64,000 bases of DNA from Bog-159 sp963738345 (GTDB taxonomy: Bacteria > Acidobacteriota > Terriglobia > Bryobacterales > Bryobacteraceae), in assembly GCA_963738345.1 (NCBI GenBank), contig CAVTWI010000002.1, forward strand, positions 682,001 through 746,000. Reading direction: 5' to 3'. The notes beneath the pieces were generated by a model. That model had not been told where the DNA came from and did not search any database. It was given only the letters and a program-made list of their open reading frames with translations. How positions within the stretch are numbered: the first letter of the stretch is position 1; every line of letters starts with the position of its first letter. Shown here piece after piece: positions 27,340 to 36,192 of the stretch. The position numbers and the translations under genes were made by a program.

Positions 27340-27811
27340 GTCGCCGGATAAGTCGCGTAAACAGGCGCTCCGGGATTTCCTGGCGGCTGCCGGGATCACC
27401 GCCATCGGCGAGCAGGAGTGGAGCGACGCGTTGCGCACCCTGGCGCCGGTTTCCGAGAGCTACTTGCGCGATCTGCTGCACGCTACCGGATTACCGTTCG
27501 CCCAACCTTGGGCAGGCATCCGCCAAAAGACCTTGGAAGACTTGGAGCACGACCTCCGCGCCATGCTGGAGGTCTATCTGCAAGCGATGCGCGCCGGAGA
27601 TCGCCAGCGGGCCCGCTACTGCCGCCGGCAAGTGATCGCCGCTAAGGACCGCGCTCGTTTCGCCGCGCGCAATCCTAAGACCGCTCCCGCCAAGGCCGCG
27701 CAGAAGGAGGAGATGGCGCAGTGGGCGCTCGTCTGGTTGGAAAATCCCGAAGTGTTTCCCGCCTGGGTCGAAATCCGCAAGCGCTATTGCAGTTCGACGG
27801 CTTCCACTTGA
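27329..27811 (+). CDS. Hypothetical soluble protein
   Basis: 160 residues, charged and helical, no signal or membrane segment. It opens with KSPDKSRKQALRDFLAAAGITAIGEQEW, and later has LEDLEHDLRAMLEVYLQAMRAGDRQRARYCRRQV and an Ala/Lys-rich segment (NPKTAPAKAAQKEEMA). It overlaps the membrane protein upstream by 11 bp and the convergent gene downstream by 28 bp. No family recognised. Confidence 0.6.
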   Translation: MPDKSPDKSRKQALRDFLAAAGITAIGEQEWSDALRTLAPVSESYLRDLLHATGLPFAQPWAGIRQKTLEDLEHDLRAMLEVYLQAMRAGDRQRARYCRRQVIAAKDRARFAARNPKTAPAKAAQKEEMAQWALVWLENPEVFPAWVEIRKRYCSSTAST

Positions 27812-28095
27812 ACCGTATCGCCGTCGAGCGAACCGGTCACTTTGGCCTTCAGGTCTTTTTCCTTGGCGGTGGCTTTCAATGCCGCCAGCGCCTTAGCGTT
27901 GCCGGCTTCGTCGAACTTCACGAACTTACCGTCGGCCAGCACCAACCCATAGCCGCTCTTTGAGCAACTAATCGCGCACTTGGTCGTATGGCCCGCCAAG
28001 TCCTGGTTCTTGCACATCACATCCACCAGGGTACCGTTCCAGGTTTCGGCAAAAGCCATCGAGGCAAACAAGGCTACTAATGCGGCAGCTTTCAT
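27784..28095 (-). CDS. Small exported protein with three cysteines
   Basis: 103 residues with a signal peptide (MKAAALVALFASMAFA). The mature part begins ETWNGTLVDVMCKNQDL and contains TKCAISCSKSGYGLVLADGKFVKFDEAGN, a pattern that recurs in exported acidobacterial proteins. Cys residues could bind metal or form disulfides; nothing more can be said. A perfect TATAAT lies 7 nt before the ATG, with no Shine-Dalgarno. Its 3' end overlaps the convergent gene by 28 bp. Confidence 0.7.
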   Translation of the reverse strand: MKAAALVALFASMAFAETWNGTLVDVMCKNQDLAGHTTKCAISCSKSGYGLVLADGKFVKFDEAGNAKALAALKATAKEKDLKAKVTGSLDGDTVQVEAVELQ

Positions 28096-28287
28096 GCTGG
28101 GAATTATACCTTATCGGCAAGTCGGCGCCCGCCGGGGCATATGCAGCGATAAATGCGATACTTGACCAAATCTCTGTATTGCGCACAAAATGGGCCGGTT
28201 ATTCCAGAATATTTAACGATTGGCTCTGTTTGGTCAATTCGCCTATTCGCGCCCAACCCCAGATAGAACCACACTTCCGCCGCATAC

Positions 28288-28315
28288 TTGCATTTAAGCC
28301 TATCCGCGGTACAAT
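28288..28315 (+). promoter_or_regulatory. Promoter of the rimP-nusA-infB operon
   Basis: TTGCAT (28288-28293), 16-nt spacer, TACAAT (28310-28315). The transcript would start near 28322, leaving a leader of about 68 nt that contains the terminator hairpin described next. The rest of the 28096-28389 gap shows no gene. Confidence 0.6.
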
Positions 28316-28339
28316 AGTCCTGTAGTGTCGAACTTCTTG

Positions 28340-28362
28340 AGTGGGCGAAAGCCCACTTTTTT
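28340..28362 (+). terminator. Leader terminator/attenuator before rimP
   Basis: Perfect AGTGGGC-GAAA-GCCCACT stem with a GNRA loop followed by at least five T. It lies between the promoter and rimP, so it must be read through for the operon to be expressed. NusA, encoded in this operon, stimulates or modulates intrinsic termination, which suggests feedback. Confidence 0.8.
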
Positions 28363-28389
28363 GTTGGATTGGTGATAATTCAGGTAACC

Positions 28390-28848
28390 ATGCGTCCGGC
28401 AATATCATCACGCATTGAAGAGATCGCGGAGCGCGTAGCGGGCTCCGAAGGCATCGAAGTTGTCGAAGTGGAAGTGAAGGGCGGCGGGAAAAACCAGTTT
28501 GTGCGTATCTCCATCGACAAACCCGAAGGCGTATCCCATGCCGATTGCGAGTTGATCTCTCACCAGGTCGGCACCATTCTCGATGTTGAGGATGTGGTGC
28601 CCGGTCATTACACTCTCGAAGTCAGCTCCCCCGGGCTCGAACGCAAACTGTTGAAGCCGCGCGATTACGAGCGGTTCCAGGGTAAGAAGGCCAAGGTCAC
28701 CCTGCGCGCGCCCGTTGAAAATCAGCGGCACTGGGAGGGAGTCCTGGCCGGCTTCGCGGATGGCGTGGTAAGTCTGGAAGCCGCTGGCCGCCAAATCCAG
28801 TTTCCGTTCGATCAGGTAGAAAAGGCAAGCTTGAAGTTCGAGTGGTAA
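28390..28848 (+). CDS. rimP: Ribosome maturation factor RimP
   Basis: 152 residues from ATG 28390. Needed for 30S subunit maturation. Typical features: RIEEIAERVAGSEGIEVVEVEV at the N-terminus, VRISIDKPEGVSHADCELISHQV, and the signature YTLEVSSPGLERKLLKPRDY. The C-terminal SH3-like domain follows. First gene of the classical rimP-nusA-infB order; nusA begins 56 bp downstream. Confidence 0.93.
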   Translation: MRPAISSRIEEIAERVAGSEGIEVVEVEVKGGGKNQFVRISIDKPEGVSHADCELISHQVGTILDVEDVVPGHYTLEVSSPGLERKLLKPRDYERFQGKKAKVTLRAPVENQRHWEGVLAGFADGVVSLEAAGRQIQFPFDQVEKASLKFEW

Positions 28849-28904
28849 GCCCCTCCTCGCCATTGGGTTAACAATCAAGCGACAGAACATAGAAGAGGAA
28901 CACT

Positions 28905-30480
28905 TTGGAAACGATCTTTCAGTCCATCGAAATATTAAGTAAGGAAAAGGGTATCGATCCGCAAATCGTCCTGGATGCCGTGAAGGACGCCATGCTGATC
29001 GCCGCCCGGAAGCACTTCCGAACTACGGAGGACTACGTTGCCGAATTGCACGAAAAGACCGGCGCTCTCCAGCTTTTTGCGGTGAAGAAAGTGGTCGAAG
29101 CCGTCGAGGATCCAGCTAAGGAAATGACCCTGTCCGAGGCCCGGCGCATCAGTCCCGATGCTGAGATCGGCTCCGAGGTCAGAATCCCGAAAAAGACTGA
29201 CCTGCTGGGCCGCATCTCGGCCCAAACCGCCAAGCAGGTTATTTTTCAGAAAGTGCGCGAGGCCGAACGCGAAACCGTCTTCAACGAATACTCCGGACGT
29301 ACGGGCGAACTGGTCAACTGCACAGTGAAGCGCGTGGAAGGCCCGGATTACATCCTGGATTTGGGTAAGACAGAAGCCCGTCTGCCGAAAAAAGAACAGT
29401 CGCGCCTGGAAAGCTATAGCGTGGGCGACCGCGTGCGTTGCGTCATCCGCGTCGTCGACAAATCGAGCAAAGGACCGGGCGTGCTGGTATCCCGCGCCGC
29501 CCCGGAACTGGTCATGCGCCTGTTCGAACAGGAAGTGCCCGAGATCTACGACAGCACCGTGACCATTAAGGGCTGCGCGCGCGAAGCCGGTGAGCGTACC
29601 AAAATCGCCGTACAAAGCCGCGATCGCGACGTGGATAGCGTGGGGGCATGCGTGGGGATGAAGGGCATGCGCGTGCAATCCATCATCCGCGAACTGCGCG
29701 GCGAAAAGATCGACATCATCGAGTACTCGGAAGATCCGGTCACTTTCGCTACGCACGCTTTGAGTCCCGCTAAAATCAGCCGCGTCACCATCGTCGACGC
29801 CCTTGAGCAAGCACATGGAAGTGATCGTCGACGATTCGCAACTCTCCCTGGCCATCGGTAAAAAGGGACAGAACGTCCGCCTGGCTGCGAAGTTGCTCGG
29901 TTGGAAAGTCGACATCAAGAGCGAAGAAGAAAAGCGCCAGGAAGTCGAATCGGCAATGGCTGCCTTGGTAAATCCGCCTGAACCGGTAGCGTCTTTGATC
30001 GCCTACGGGCTAAGCGAAGAGGTGGCCGCACTACTGGCGGGCGGCGGCATCGAAATTATCGACAAGCTGGGCGGTATGACTCCCGAGCAGTTGCAAGAGA
30101 TTGCCGGCATCGATCCGGAAATGGTCGAAAACATTCGGGATTCCGTCACCGCCTACTATAGCCAGTTTGAAGAACCCGCTGTCGCTGTGTCGCCCGAAGA
30201 CGGCGAAGTGGAACCTGAATTGAGTGACGAATCCTCGGGCGGTGTGCCGGTGGAAACGGAAGCCTCCCCGGCTTCTGACATCGAAACCGGTGCCCAAGCG
30301 AGCGGCGAAACGGATGCCCCGGCCCATCAGGAAACCAGTGAAGAGGCCGGTGAAGAGACAGTTGCGGCTGAAACCCAAGAGCCGCATAACATTGAGATGG
30401 CTAGCGAGTCTGATACCATATTAGACTCGGGACGCGATTCTCACGACGAGTCGGACGATGGCGGTTCGCATAACGAGTAA
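28905..30480 (+). CDS. nusA: Transcription termination/antitermination factor NusA (one frameshift)
   Basis: About 525 aa. Start is TTG 28905 with GAGGAA upstream. The N-terminal RNA-polymerase-binding domain, an S1 domain (GELVNCTVKRVEGPDYILDLG), and KH domains (DVDSVGACVGMKGMRVQSI; SQLSLAIGKKGQNVRLAAKL) are in order. One extra base near 29808 (after DALE) moves the frame before KHMEVIVDD. The last 110 or so residues contain a helix-hairpin-helix repeat (LGGMTPEQLQEIAGI) and a long, acidic, Glu/Ser-rich tail. Position in the operon is standard. Confidence 0.92.
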
Positions 30481-30510
30481 GGTGCGTCTCCGCGAGACAG
30501 TTTTGTATCT

Positions 30511-33498
30511 ATGAACAAGATTCGAATTAATGAGCTGGCTCGGGAGCTTGAAGTCAAGGCGCACGAGATCCTTGACAGACTCCCGGAGTTGGGCGTAACA
30601 GAAAAAAAGACCCACTCCAGCTCGATCGATGAAGATGTCGCTATCCGGTTGCGGCGGCTGCTAAGCGGAAACGCCCCCGAAGAATCCACGGAGCCTGAAC
30701 CGCGCGCCGCCATGCTAACAGAACAACCTGCCGCGGCAGTCGAGACCGCGCCCTTCCGCGAAGAGGCGCCTGCCGCTCCTGTGAGCCAAGCCCCCGCGCC
30801 TACTGTAGTCGAGGAGGCCGCTGCTTCGGAGCCGGTTGCGCCGAAGCCCATGCCGGAACGGCCGGCTGGCCGCCCCGCGCTTCCCATCCGGCCGCCATTG
30901 GCAGGTAGTTCACCCTCGCCATCGCAGCCCCAAGCACCAACAGTGGCGCCACCTCCCCAGCCCCGGCTCCCGCTGCCTCCGCGCGTGGTTTCGCCGCCTC
31001 CGGCTGTGCCTACCGCTCCACCCGCGGCTACTTCGCCCGGGCGCCCTACGCCCCCTCCGGCGCGACCTCTGCCGCCGGCCCGGCCTGGACAGGTTCTGTC
31101 TGGACCCCGCCAGCCCATGCCTGCCGGCAACGAACCCATTTCTCCGTCCGCTCCCATCTTTAGCCGGCCCGGTGTAGCCGGTCGCGCGCCCATGGCGCCG
31201 CAATCGACCAGCGCCCCCATGCATTCGGCGACCCCTGGCGCTCCCATGCCTTCCGCGCCAAGACCGCCTTCTCGCCCCCTTGCCGGACAGCCCGTAGCTC
31301 GGCCGGTAGTACCTCCGCGCGCCGACCTTGCCGCTAAGCTCAGCCAGAATCAGCCTCGTGCTGCTTCTCCCGGACTGCCCGCGCCCCCCCCGCCGCGTCC
31401 CGCTACCCCCGGGTTTCCCCGGCAGCAGAGCTCTCCCGCGCCTGGACAACCTATCTATCGTGGACCTCTCCGTCCAGGCCAGCCCGCCGTTCCCCGGCCT
31501 GCTCCTGGCGTCGGTGCCCGCCCCGGCCTGCCCATGCGGCCCGGTGGCCCGCGCCCCATGCATCCCACTTCGCGCCGTCCAGGGATGGAACCGGCTGTGG
31601 CGCCGCCCCTGCCCGATCAACAACGCCGTCCGGGTGGAAATCGTGGACGTCCGCAGCAGCGCGATCGCAGTTCGGAGCCGGAAGAGAAGATCCTTCGTCC
31701 GTCCAGCCGCCGTCAGACCCAGTCCGGGCCGCCGCCGGTTAGTCGCGAAATCACCGTTACCGAAGGCATTACGGTAAAGGAACTCTCCGAGAAACTGGAC
31801 GTCAAAGCCAGCCTCGTGATCCGCAAATTGATGGACCGTAACATCCTGGCTACCATCAATCAAACGCTCGATTCCAAGCTCGCTACCGAGATGGCGCGCG
31901 AATTCGGAGCTTCCACCAGTACAATCACTTACGAAGAAGAATCTCAACAAGCTGTTGAGGTCGCCGAAGTAGAGAAAGACTTGGTCAAGCGCGCTCCCGT
32001 GGTTACCATTATGGGCCACGTCGATCATGGCAAGACCTCGCTTTTGGATGCCATCCGGGAAGCCAATGTGGCCGGTAAAGAAGCCGGCGGCATCACCCAG
32101 CACATCGGTGCCTACTACGTGGAAAAAGACGGCCGCAAGGTGGTCTTCATCGATACCCCTGGCCACGAAGCATTCACCCGCATGCGCGCCCGCGGCGCCA
32201 AGGTGACCGATATCGTGGTGCTGGTGGTTGCGGCCGACGATGGCGTAATGCCCCAGACCCTCGAAGCCATCGACCACGCCCGCGCCGCCAAAGTGCCCAT
32301 CGTCGTCGCGATCAATAAGATCGACAAGCCCGACGCTCAAACCGAACGCATCAAACAACAACTCTCCGATCGCGGCCTCCTGGCTGAGGATTGGGGCGGC
32401 GATACCGTCATGGTTCCGGTCTCGGCCAAAATGAAGTTGAACCTGGATTTGCTCCTCGAGATGATTCTCCTCGTGGCCGAACTTCAGGATCTCAAAGCCA
32501 ATCCCGCGCGTCCCGCCATGGGCAACGTACTCGAAGCCAAACTCGATCGTGGGCGCGGTCCCGTGGCCACCGTGCTGGTTCGAAACGGTACCCTGCACGT
32601 GGGTGATTATTTCATCTGCGGCGCCGTCTTCGGTAAAGTGCGCGCCATGCTTAACGATCGCGGCGAACAGATCCGCGAAGCCGAGCCCTCCACGCCTGTC
32701 GAGGTGTTAGGTTTGGAATCCATGCCGGAAGCCGGCGACGACTTCCAGGTGGTAACGGATACGGCCAAGGCCAAGCAAATCGTGCTGTTCCGCGAAGCCA
32801 AGGCACGCGAAGCCAATCTGGCCAAGAGCAGCCGCATCACGCTCGAAATGTTGCACAAGAAGTTGGCGGCGGGCGAAGTCACCGAACTGCCCCTCATCCT
32901 CAAGGCTGACGTGGGTGGTTCCGCCGAAGTGCTCAGCGATACGCTGCAGAAACTGTCCAACGATAAGGTGAAGATTCGCGTGCTGCGCTCCGGCGTGGGC
33001 GCGATCAATGAGTCCGACGTCCTGTTGGCTTCGGCTTCCGACGCCATCATCATCGGCTTCAATGTGCGTCCCGAACGCAATACGGTAGCGCTCGCCGAGC
33101 AGGAAAAAGTCGATATCCGCCTGCACACCATCATCTACAACCTGACGGATGAGATTAAGCGCGCCATGACCGGCTTGCTCGAACCCGTGTTCAAGGAAGT
33201 CTACCGCGGCAAGGCAGAAGTGCGCGACACGTTCCGCATTACAAAAGTCGGCAACGTGGCTGGATGCCAGGTGCAGGATGGCACCATTACCCGCGACAGC
33301 GAAGTGCGCCTGCTGCGCGACAACGTGGTGGTTTATACCGGCAAAGTCAGTTCGCTGCGCCGCTTCAAGGACGACGTCAGCGAAGTGAAGAGCGGTATGG
33401 AGTGTGGCATCACGCTCGAGAACTTCTCCGATATCAAGACCAACGATATCATTGAGGCATTCGTGACCGAGCGGGTGGCTACGGAAGCATTCGCCTGA
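30511..33498 (+). CDS. infB: Translation initiation factor IF-2
   Basis: 995 residues. It begins with an IF2 N-terminal module (MNKIRINELARELEVKAHEI). Residues about 80-400 are a low-complexity Pro/Ala/Arg linker. A second N-terminal module follows (GITVKELSEKLDVKASLVIRK). The GTPase domain starts about residue 500: G1 MGHVDHGKTSLLDA, G2 GGITQHIGAY, G3 DTPGHEAFTRMR, G4 INKIDKP, G5 VSAK. Domains for 50S and fMet-tRNA binding complete it. The linker is the only place where the antisense strand also has a long open frame, a composition effect. Frame is intact. Confidence 0.96.
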   Translation: MNKIRINELARELEVKAHEILDRLPELGVTEKKTHSSSIDEDVAIRLRRLLSGNAPEESTEPEPRAAMLTEQPAAAVETAPFREEAPAAPVSQAPAPTVVEEAAASEPVAPKPMPERPAGRPALPIRPPLAGSSPSPSQPQAPTVAPPPQPRLPLPPRVVSPPPAVPTAPPAATSPGRPTPPPARPLPPARPGQVLSGPRQPMPAGNEPISPSAPIFSRPGVAGRAPMAPQSTSAPMHSATPGAPMPSAPRPPSRPLAGQPVARPVVPPRADLAAKLSQNQPRAASPGLPAPPPPRPATPGFPRQQSSPAPGQPIYRGPLRPGQPAVPRPAPGVGARPGLPMRPGGPRPMHPTSRRPGMEPAVAPPLPDQQRRPGGNRGRPQQRDRSSEPEEKILRPSSRRQTQSGPPPVSREITVTEGITVKELSEKLDVKASLVIRKLMDRNILATINQTLDSKLATEMAREFGASTSTITYEEESQQAVEVAEVEKDLVKRAPVVTIMGHVDHGKTSLLDAIREANVAGKEAGGITQHIGAYYVEKDGRKVVFIDTPGHEAFTRMRARGAKVTDIVVLVVAADDGVMPQTLEAIDHARAAKVPIVVAINKIDKPDAQTERIKQQLSDRGLLAEDWGGDTVMVPVSAKMKLNLDLLLEMILLVAELQDLKANPARPAMGNVLEAKLDRGRGPVATVLVRNGTLHVGDYFICGAVFGKVRAMLNDRGEQIREAEPSTPVEVLGLESMPEAGDDFQVVTDTAKAKQIVLFREAKAREANLAKSSRITLEMLHKKLAAGEVTELPLILKADVGGSAEVLSDTLQKLSNDKVKIRVLRSGVGAINESDVLLASASDAIIIGFNVRPERNTVALAEQEKVDIRLHTIIYNLTDEIKRAMTGLLEPVFKEVYRGKAEVRDTFRITKVGNVAGCQVQDGTITRDSEVRLLRDNVVVYTGKVSSLRRFKDDVSEVKSGMECGITLENFSDIKTNDIIEAFVTERVATEAFA

Positions 33499-33504
33499 GG
33501 AGCC

Positions 33505-33789
33505 GTGCCCACGATCGGTGTGCTAACGCTCGAAATCGTCCTTCAGAACTCCCACTCATTGAAGGACAAGCGGCATGTCGTGAAAAGCCTCAAAGACCGG
33601 TTGCGCGGCAAATTCAACGTGGCCGTGTCGGAGATCGACTATCAGGATCTGTGGCAGCGCGCCCTCGTGGCGGCAGTCACCGTATCGTCCGACCATGTGC
33701 ACGCCGAACAGGTCCTGCAGTCGGTGGAACAAGAGGCCGCCTCGCTGCTAGGCTCGGAACTAACCGGGACAACCTTGGAGTGGCTATGA
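33505..33789 (+). CDS. DUF503/YlxP-like protein
   Basis: 94 residues starting at GTG 33505, 6 bp after infB with GGAG upstream. It matches DUF503: LTLEIVLQNSHSLKDKRHVVKSLKDRLRGKFNVAVSEIDYQDLWQRA. YlxP-like proteins commonly sit between infB and rbfA and are thought to act in ribosome biogenesis. The order here supports that placement. Confidence 0.88.
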   Translation: MPTIGVLTLEIVLQNSHSLKDKRHVVKSLKDRLRGKFNVAVSEIDYQDLWQRALVAAVTVSSDHVHAEQVLQSVEQEAASLLGSELTGTTLEWL

Positions 33790-33804
33790 AGGCAGTGGCT
33801 GGTC

Positions 33805-34173
33805 ATGGATGAACATCGTTCCAGGCGGGTGTCCACCGCGGTAAAAGAGGAACTCTCCGAGATCATCGGATTTGAACTCTCCGATCCGCGCCTGGTCACG
33901 GTGGATGTGACCGACGTGACAGTTAGCCCGGACTCGCGCCATGCCATGGTGAAAGTGAGCTTGGGCGGGAATGATCACGATCAGCGCCAGGCTATGGCCG
34001 CCCTTGAGAATGCCCGTAACTACCTGCGACACGAACTGGCCAGCCGGCTGAGCCTGAGGAAGACTCCCGAATTGCATTTCGAGCCGGACCATTACCCCGA
34101 TGCCGCCACACGGGTGGAGATCCTGCTCAAGAGGGCGAAAAAAAAGCGTGCGTCAACGGAAAATCAGCCCTAA
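33805..34173 (+). CDS. rbfA: 30S ribosome-binding factor RbfA
   Basis: 122 residues with the KH-like RbfA pattern: HRSRRVSTAVKEELSEII, FELSDPRLVTVDVTDVTVSPDSRHAMVKVS and ETLENA-like MAALENARNYLRHELASRLSLRKTPELHFEPD. Acts late in 16S rRNA processing. The 3' end overlaps the apbE start by 26 bp. Confidence 0.93.
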   Translation: MDEHRSRRVSTAVKEELSEIIGFELSDPRLVTVDVTDVTVSPDSRHAMVKVSLGGNDHDQRQAMAALENARNYLRHELASRLSLRKTPELHFEPDHYPDAATRVEILLKRAKKKRASTENQP

Positions 34174-35161
34174 AGTCAAACAAACTGTGGTAGTTTTGTT
34201 TTTGTTGACGGTGGCGCGGGCCTCCTGGCCTGCCCAGCCTGGCCGGGAGTTGCTGCGCCTGGAACAGAGCGCCGAGGCCATGGGCTCCGCTTACTCCATT
34301 GCTGTCTACGGTTACGACCGGGAACAGATGGAGACCGCCGTGGAAGCCGCCTTCGACGAAGTACGGCAACTGGACAGTATGCTTTCGAACTATAAGCCCG
34401 ATAGCGAATGGAGCGAGGTGAACCGAGAGGCCGCCCGCCGCCCGGTACACGTTTCTCCGGAGTTGTTCCAGTTGCTGTCGGCTTGCCAGGAATACAGCCG
34501 CTTGAGTGACGGCGCTTTTGATATTTCGGTTGGGCCGCTCATGAAGGTTTGGGGATTTTACAAAGGTACCGGCCACCTGCCGCATCGCGCCGAAGTTATG
34601 GCCGCCATGCAGAGCGTCGGTTACCGCCACGTGCACTTGGACGCAGCCCACCAGACAGTCAGTTTCGACCATGCCGGGGTAGAACTCGACCCAGGCGGCA
34701 TCGGCAAAGGCTATGCCGTCGATCGCATGGTCAGCGTACTGAAGGCCAAGGGAACGGCCATAGCCCTCGTGGCGGCCTCCGGCAGCAGCATTTATGGACT
34801 CGGGGCGCCTCCCAACGAACCGCGCGGCTGGCGCATCACCATTCGCGATCCTAAGAACGAACGGGCCACCGTGGCCGAAGTCTATTTGAAGAACGAATCC
34901 ATGTCCACCTCCGGCAGCTACGAGAAGTTCTTCCGCGCCGAAGGCCACATTTACAGCCACATCATGGACCCGCGCACCGGCTTTCCGGCGCCGGGCATGC
35001 TGTCGGTTTCCCTGATTACCCCGCGCACCATCGATAGCGAAGCGTGGGCGAAGCCGTTTTTCATCAATGGCCGCCAGTGGGCGGCGCATCATAATCCCCA
35101 AGGATTTCGCGCTTTCTTTTGCGAAGACAGGACGGAACAGCCATGCGCGTGGCTCCAATGA
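34148..35161 (+). CDS. apbE: FAD:protein FMN transferase ApbE
   Basis: 337 residues from GTG 34148 inside the end of rbfA. A signal sequence (VKQTVVVLFLLTVARASWPA) predicts export, as expected for ApbE, which attaches FMN covalently to Thr/Ser of extracytoplasmic flavoproteins such as RnfG/NqrC. Family motifs: EAMGSAYSIAVYG, LDSMLSNYKPDSEWSEVN, DGAFDISVGPLMKVWGF, GVELDPGGIGKGYAVDR and SHIMDPRTGFP. The usual AGGD is AASGS here. Its target is not in the window. Coupled to hemE. Confidence 0.9.
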   Translation: MRQRKISPKVKQTVVVLFLLTVARASWPAQPGRELLRLEQSAEAMGSAYSIAVYGYDREQMETAVEAAFDEVRQLDSMLSNYKPDSEWSEVNREAARRPVHVSPELFQLLSACQEYSRLSDGAFDISVGPLMKVWGFYKGTGHLPHRAEVMAAMQSVGYRHVHLDAAHQTVSFDHAGVELDPGGIGKGYAVDRMVSVLKAKGTAIALVAASGSSIYGLGAPPNEPRGWRITIRDPKNERATVAEVYLKNESMSTSGSYEKFFRAEGHIYSHIMDPRTGFPAPGMLSVSLITPRTIDSEAWAKPFFINGRQWAAHHNPQGFRAFFCEDRTEQPCAWLQ

Positions 35162-36180
35162 CAAGCCGCTTTTTGGATGCGTGCAAGCGCAGACCTACCG
35201 ACGTTCGCCCCGTATGGTTCATGCGCCAGGCGGGCCGCTACTTGCGACAGTACCGGGAAATCCGGTCGAAACATGGCATCCTCGAAATCTGTAAGCGTCC
35301 CGATCTGGCCGCTACGGTCACCCTGCAACCGGTTGAAATACTGGATGTGGATGCCGCCATCATTTTCGCGGACCTCTTACTGCCCGTGGAACCCATGGGA
35401 CTGAAACTACGCTTCGCCAACGGAGAAGGGCCGCGCATCGACAACCCCGTACATACCAATTCCGACGTCGATAGCCTGTCCACCGCGAATACGGACGATC
35501 TCGGCTATGTGGGCGAGGCTATTCAGAGCGTGGTGCGCGCGTTAGCCGGCAAAGTTCCCGTGATCGGCTTCGTGGGCGCGCCGTTTACCCTCGCCAGCTA
35601 CATGATCGAAGGCGGCGCCTCGCGCAATTACATCCGCACCAAGCGCATGATGTATTCCGACGAGATCCTGTGGCGCCGGCTGATGGGCAAAATCGTGGAC
35701 GTGCAGGCGCCTTTCGCCAGCCTCCAGGTCGCCGCCGGCGCGCGCTGTATTCAGGTGTTCGACAGTTGGGTGGGCGCGCTTGGTCCAGACGATTATGTGC
35801 GCTTCGTGCAGCCCTATTCCCGCGCTTTAATCGAACGCATCCGCGCTACCGGCGTTCCTGTAATCCACTTCGGAACCGGCGCTTCCGGCTTCTTCCGCGA
35901 ACTTCACGCCGCGGGCGGCGACGTCATGGGTGTGGACTGGCGCGTCAATATCGATCAGGCCTGGAATGACATCAGCTATCGCTCCGCGGTGCAGGGCAAC
36001 CTCGATCCAGTGGCGCTCTTCGCACCGCTTCCCGAACTGCGAATGAAGATTGCGGAACTGCTGAAACGTACGGGCACGCGTCCCGGCCACATTTTCAACG
36101 TAGGCCATGGCATTCTGCCGGAGACACCGGTGGAGAATGTCAAAGCCTGCGTCGAGATGGTCCGCGAATTCAGGCCGTAG
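35143..36180 (+). CDS. hemE: Uroporphyrinogen decarboxylase
   Basis: 345 residues from ATG 35143, which has AGGACGGA upstream; ATG 35158, which forms an ATGA overlap with the apbE stop, is the alternative. Converts uroporphyrinogen III to coproporphyrinogen III. Signatures: RPVWFMRQAGRYLRQYREIR at the N-terminus, IIFADLLLPVEPMG, FVGAPFTLASYMIEGG, IQVFDSWVGALGPDDY and FNVGHGILPETPVENV. Last gene of the run that begins with rimP; no other heme gene is present. Confidence 0.95.
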   Translation: MRVAPMTSRFLDACKRRPTDVRPVWFMRQAGRYLRQYREIRSKHGILEICKRPDLAATVTLQPVEILDVDAAIIFADLLLPVEPMGLKLRFANGEGPRIDNPVHTNSDVDSLSTANTDDLGYVGEAIQSVVRALAGKVPVIGFVGAPFTLASYMIEGGASRNYIRTKRMMYSDEILWRRLMGKIVDVQAPFASLQVAAGARCIQVFDSWVGALGPDDYVRFVQPYSRALIERIRATGVPVIHFGTGASGFFRELHAAGGDVMGVDWRVNIDQAWNDISYRSAVQGNLDPVALFAPLPELRMKIAELLKRTGTRPGHIFNVGHGILPETPVENVKACVEMVREFRP

Positions 36181-36192
36181 GTCCGGCCTTAC

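Noticed and set aside
30910..32598. 562-codon open frame antisense to infB
   Set aside because: It mirrors the GC-rich Pro/Ala/Arg linker and GTPase region of infB; composition alone keeps it open. The protein has no family pattern and no start signals.
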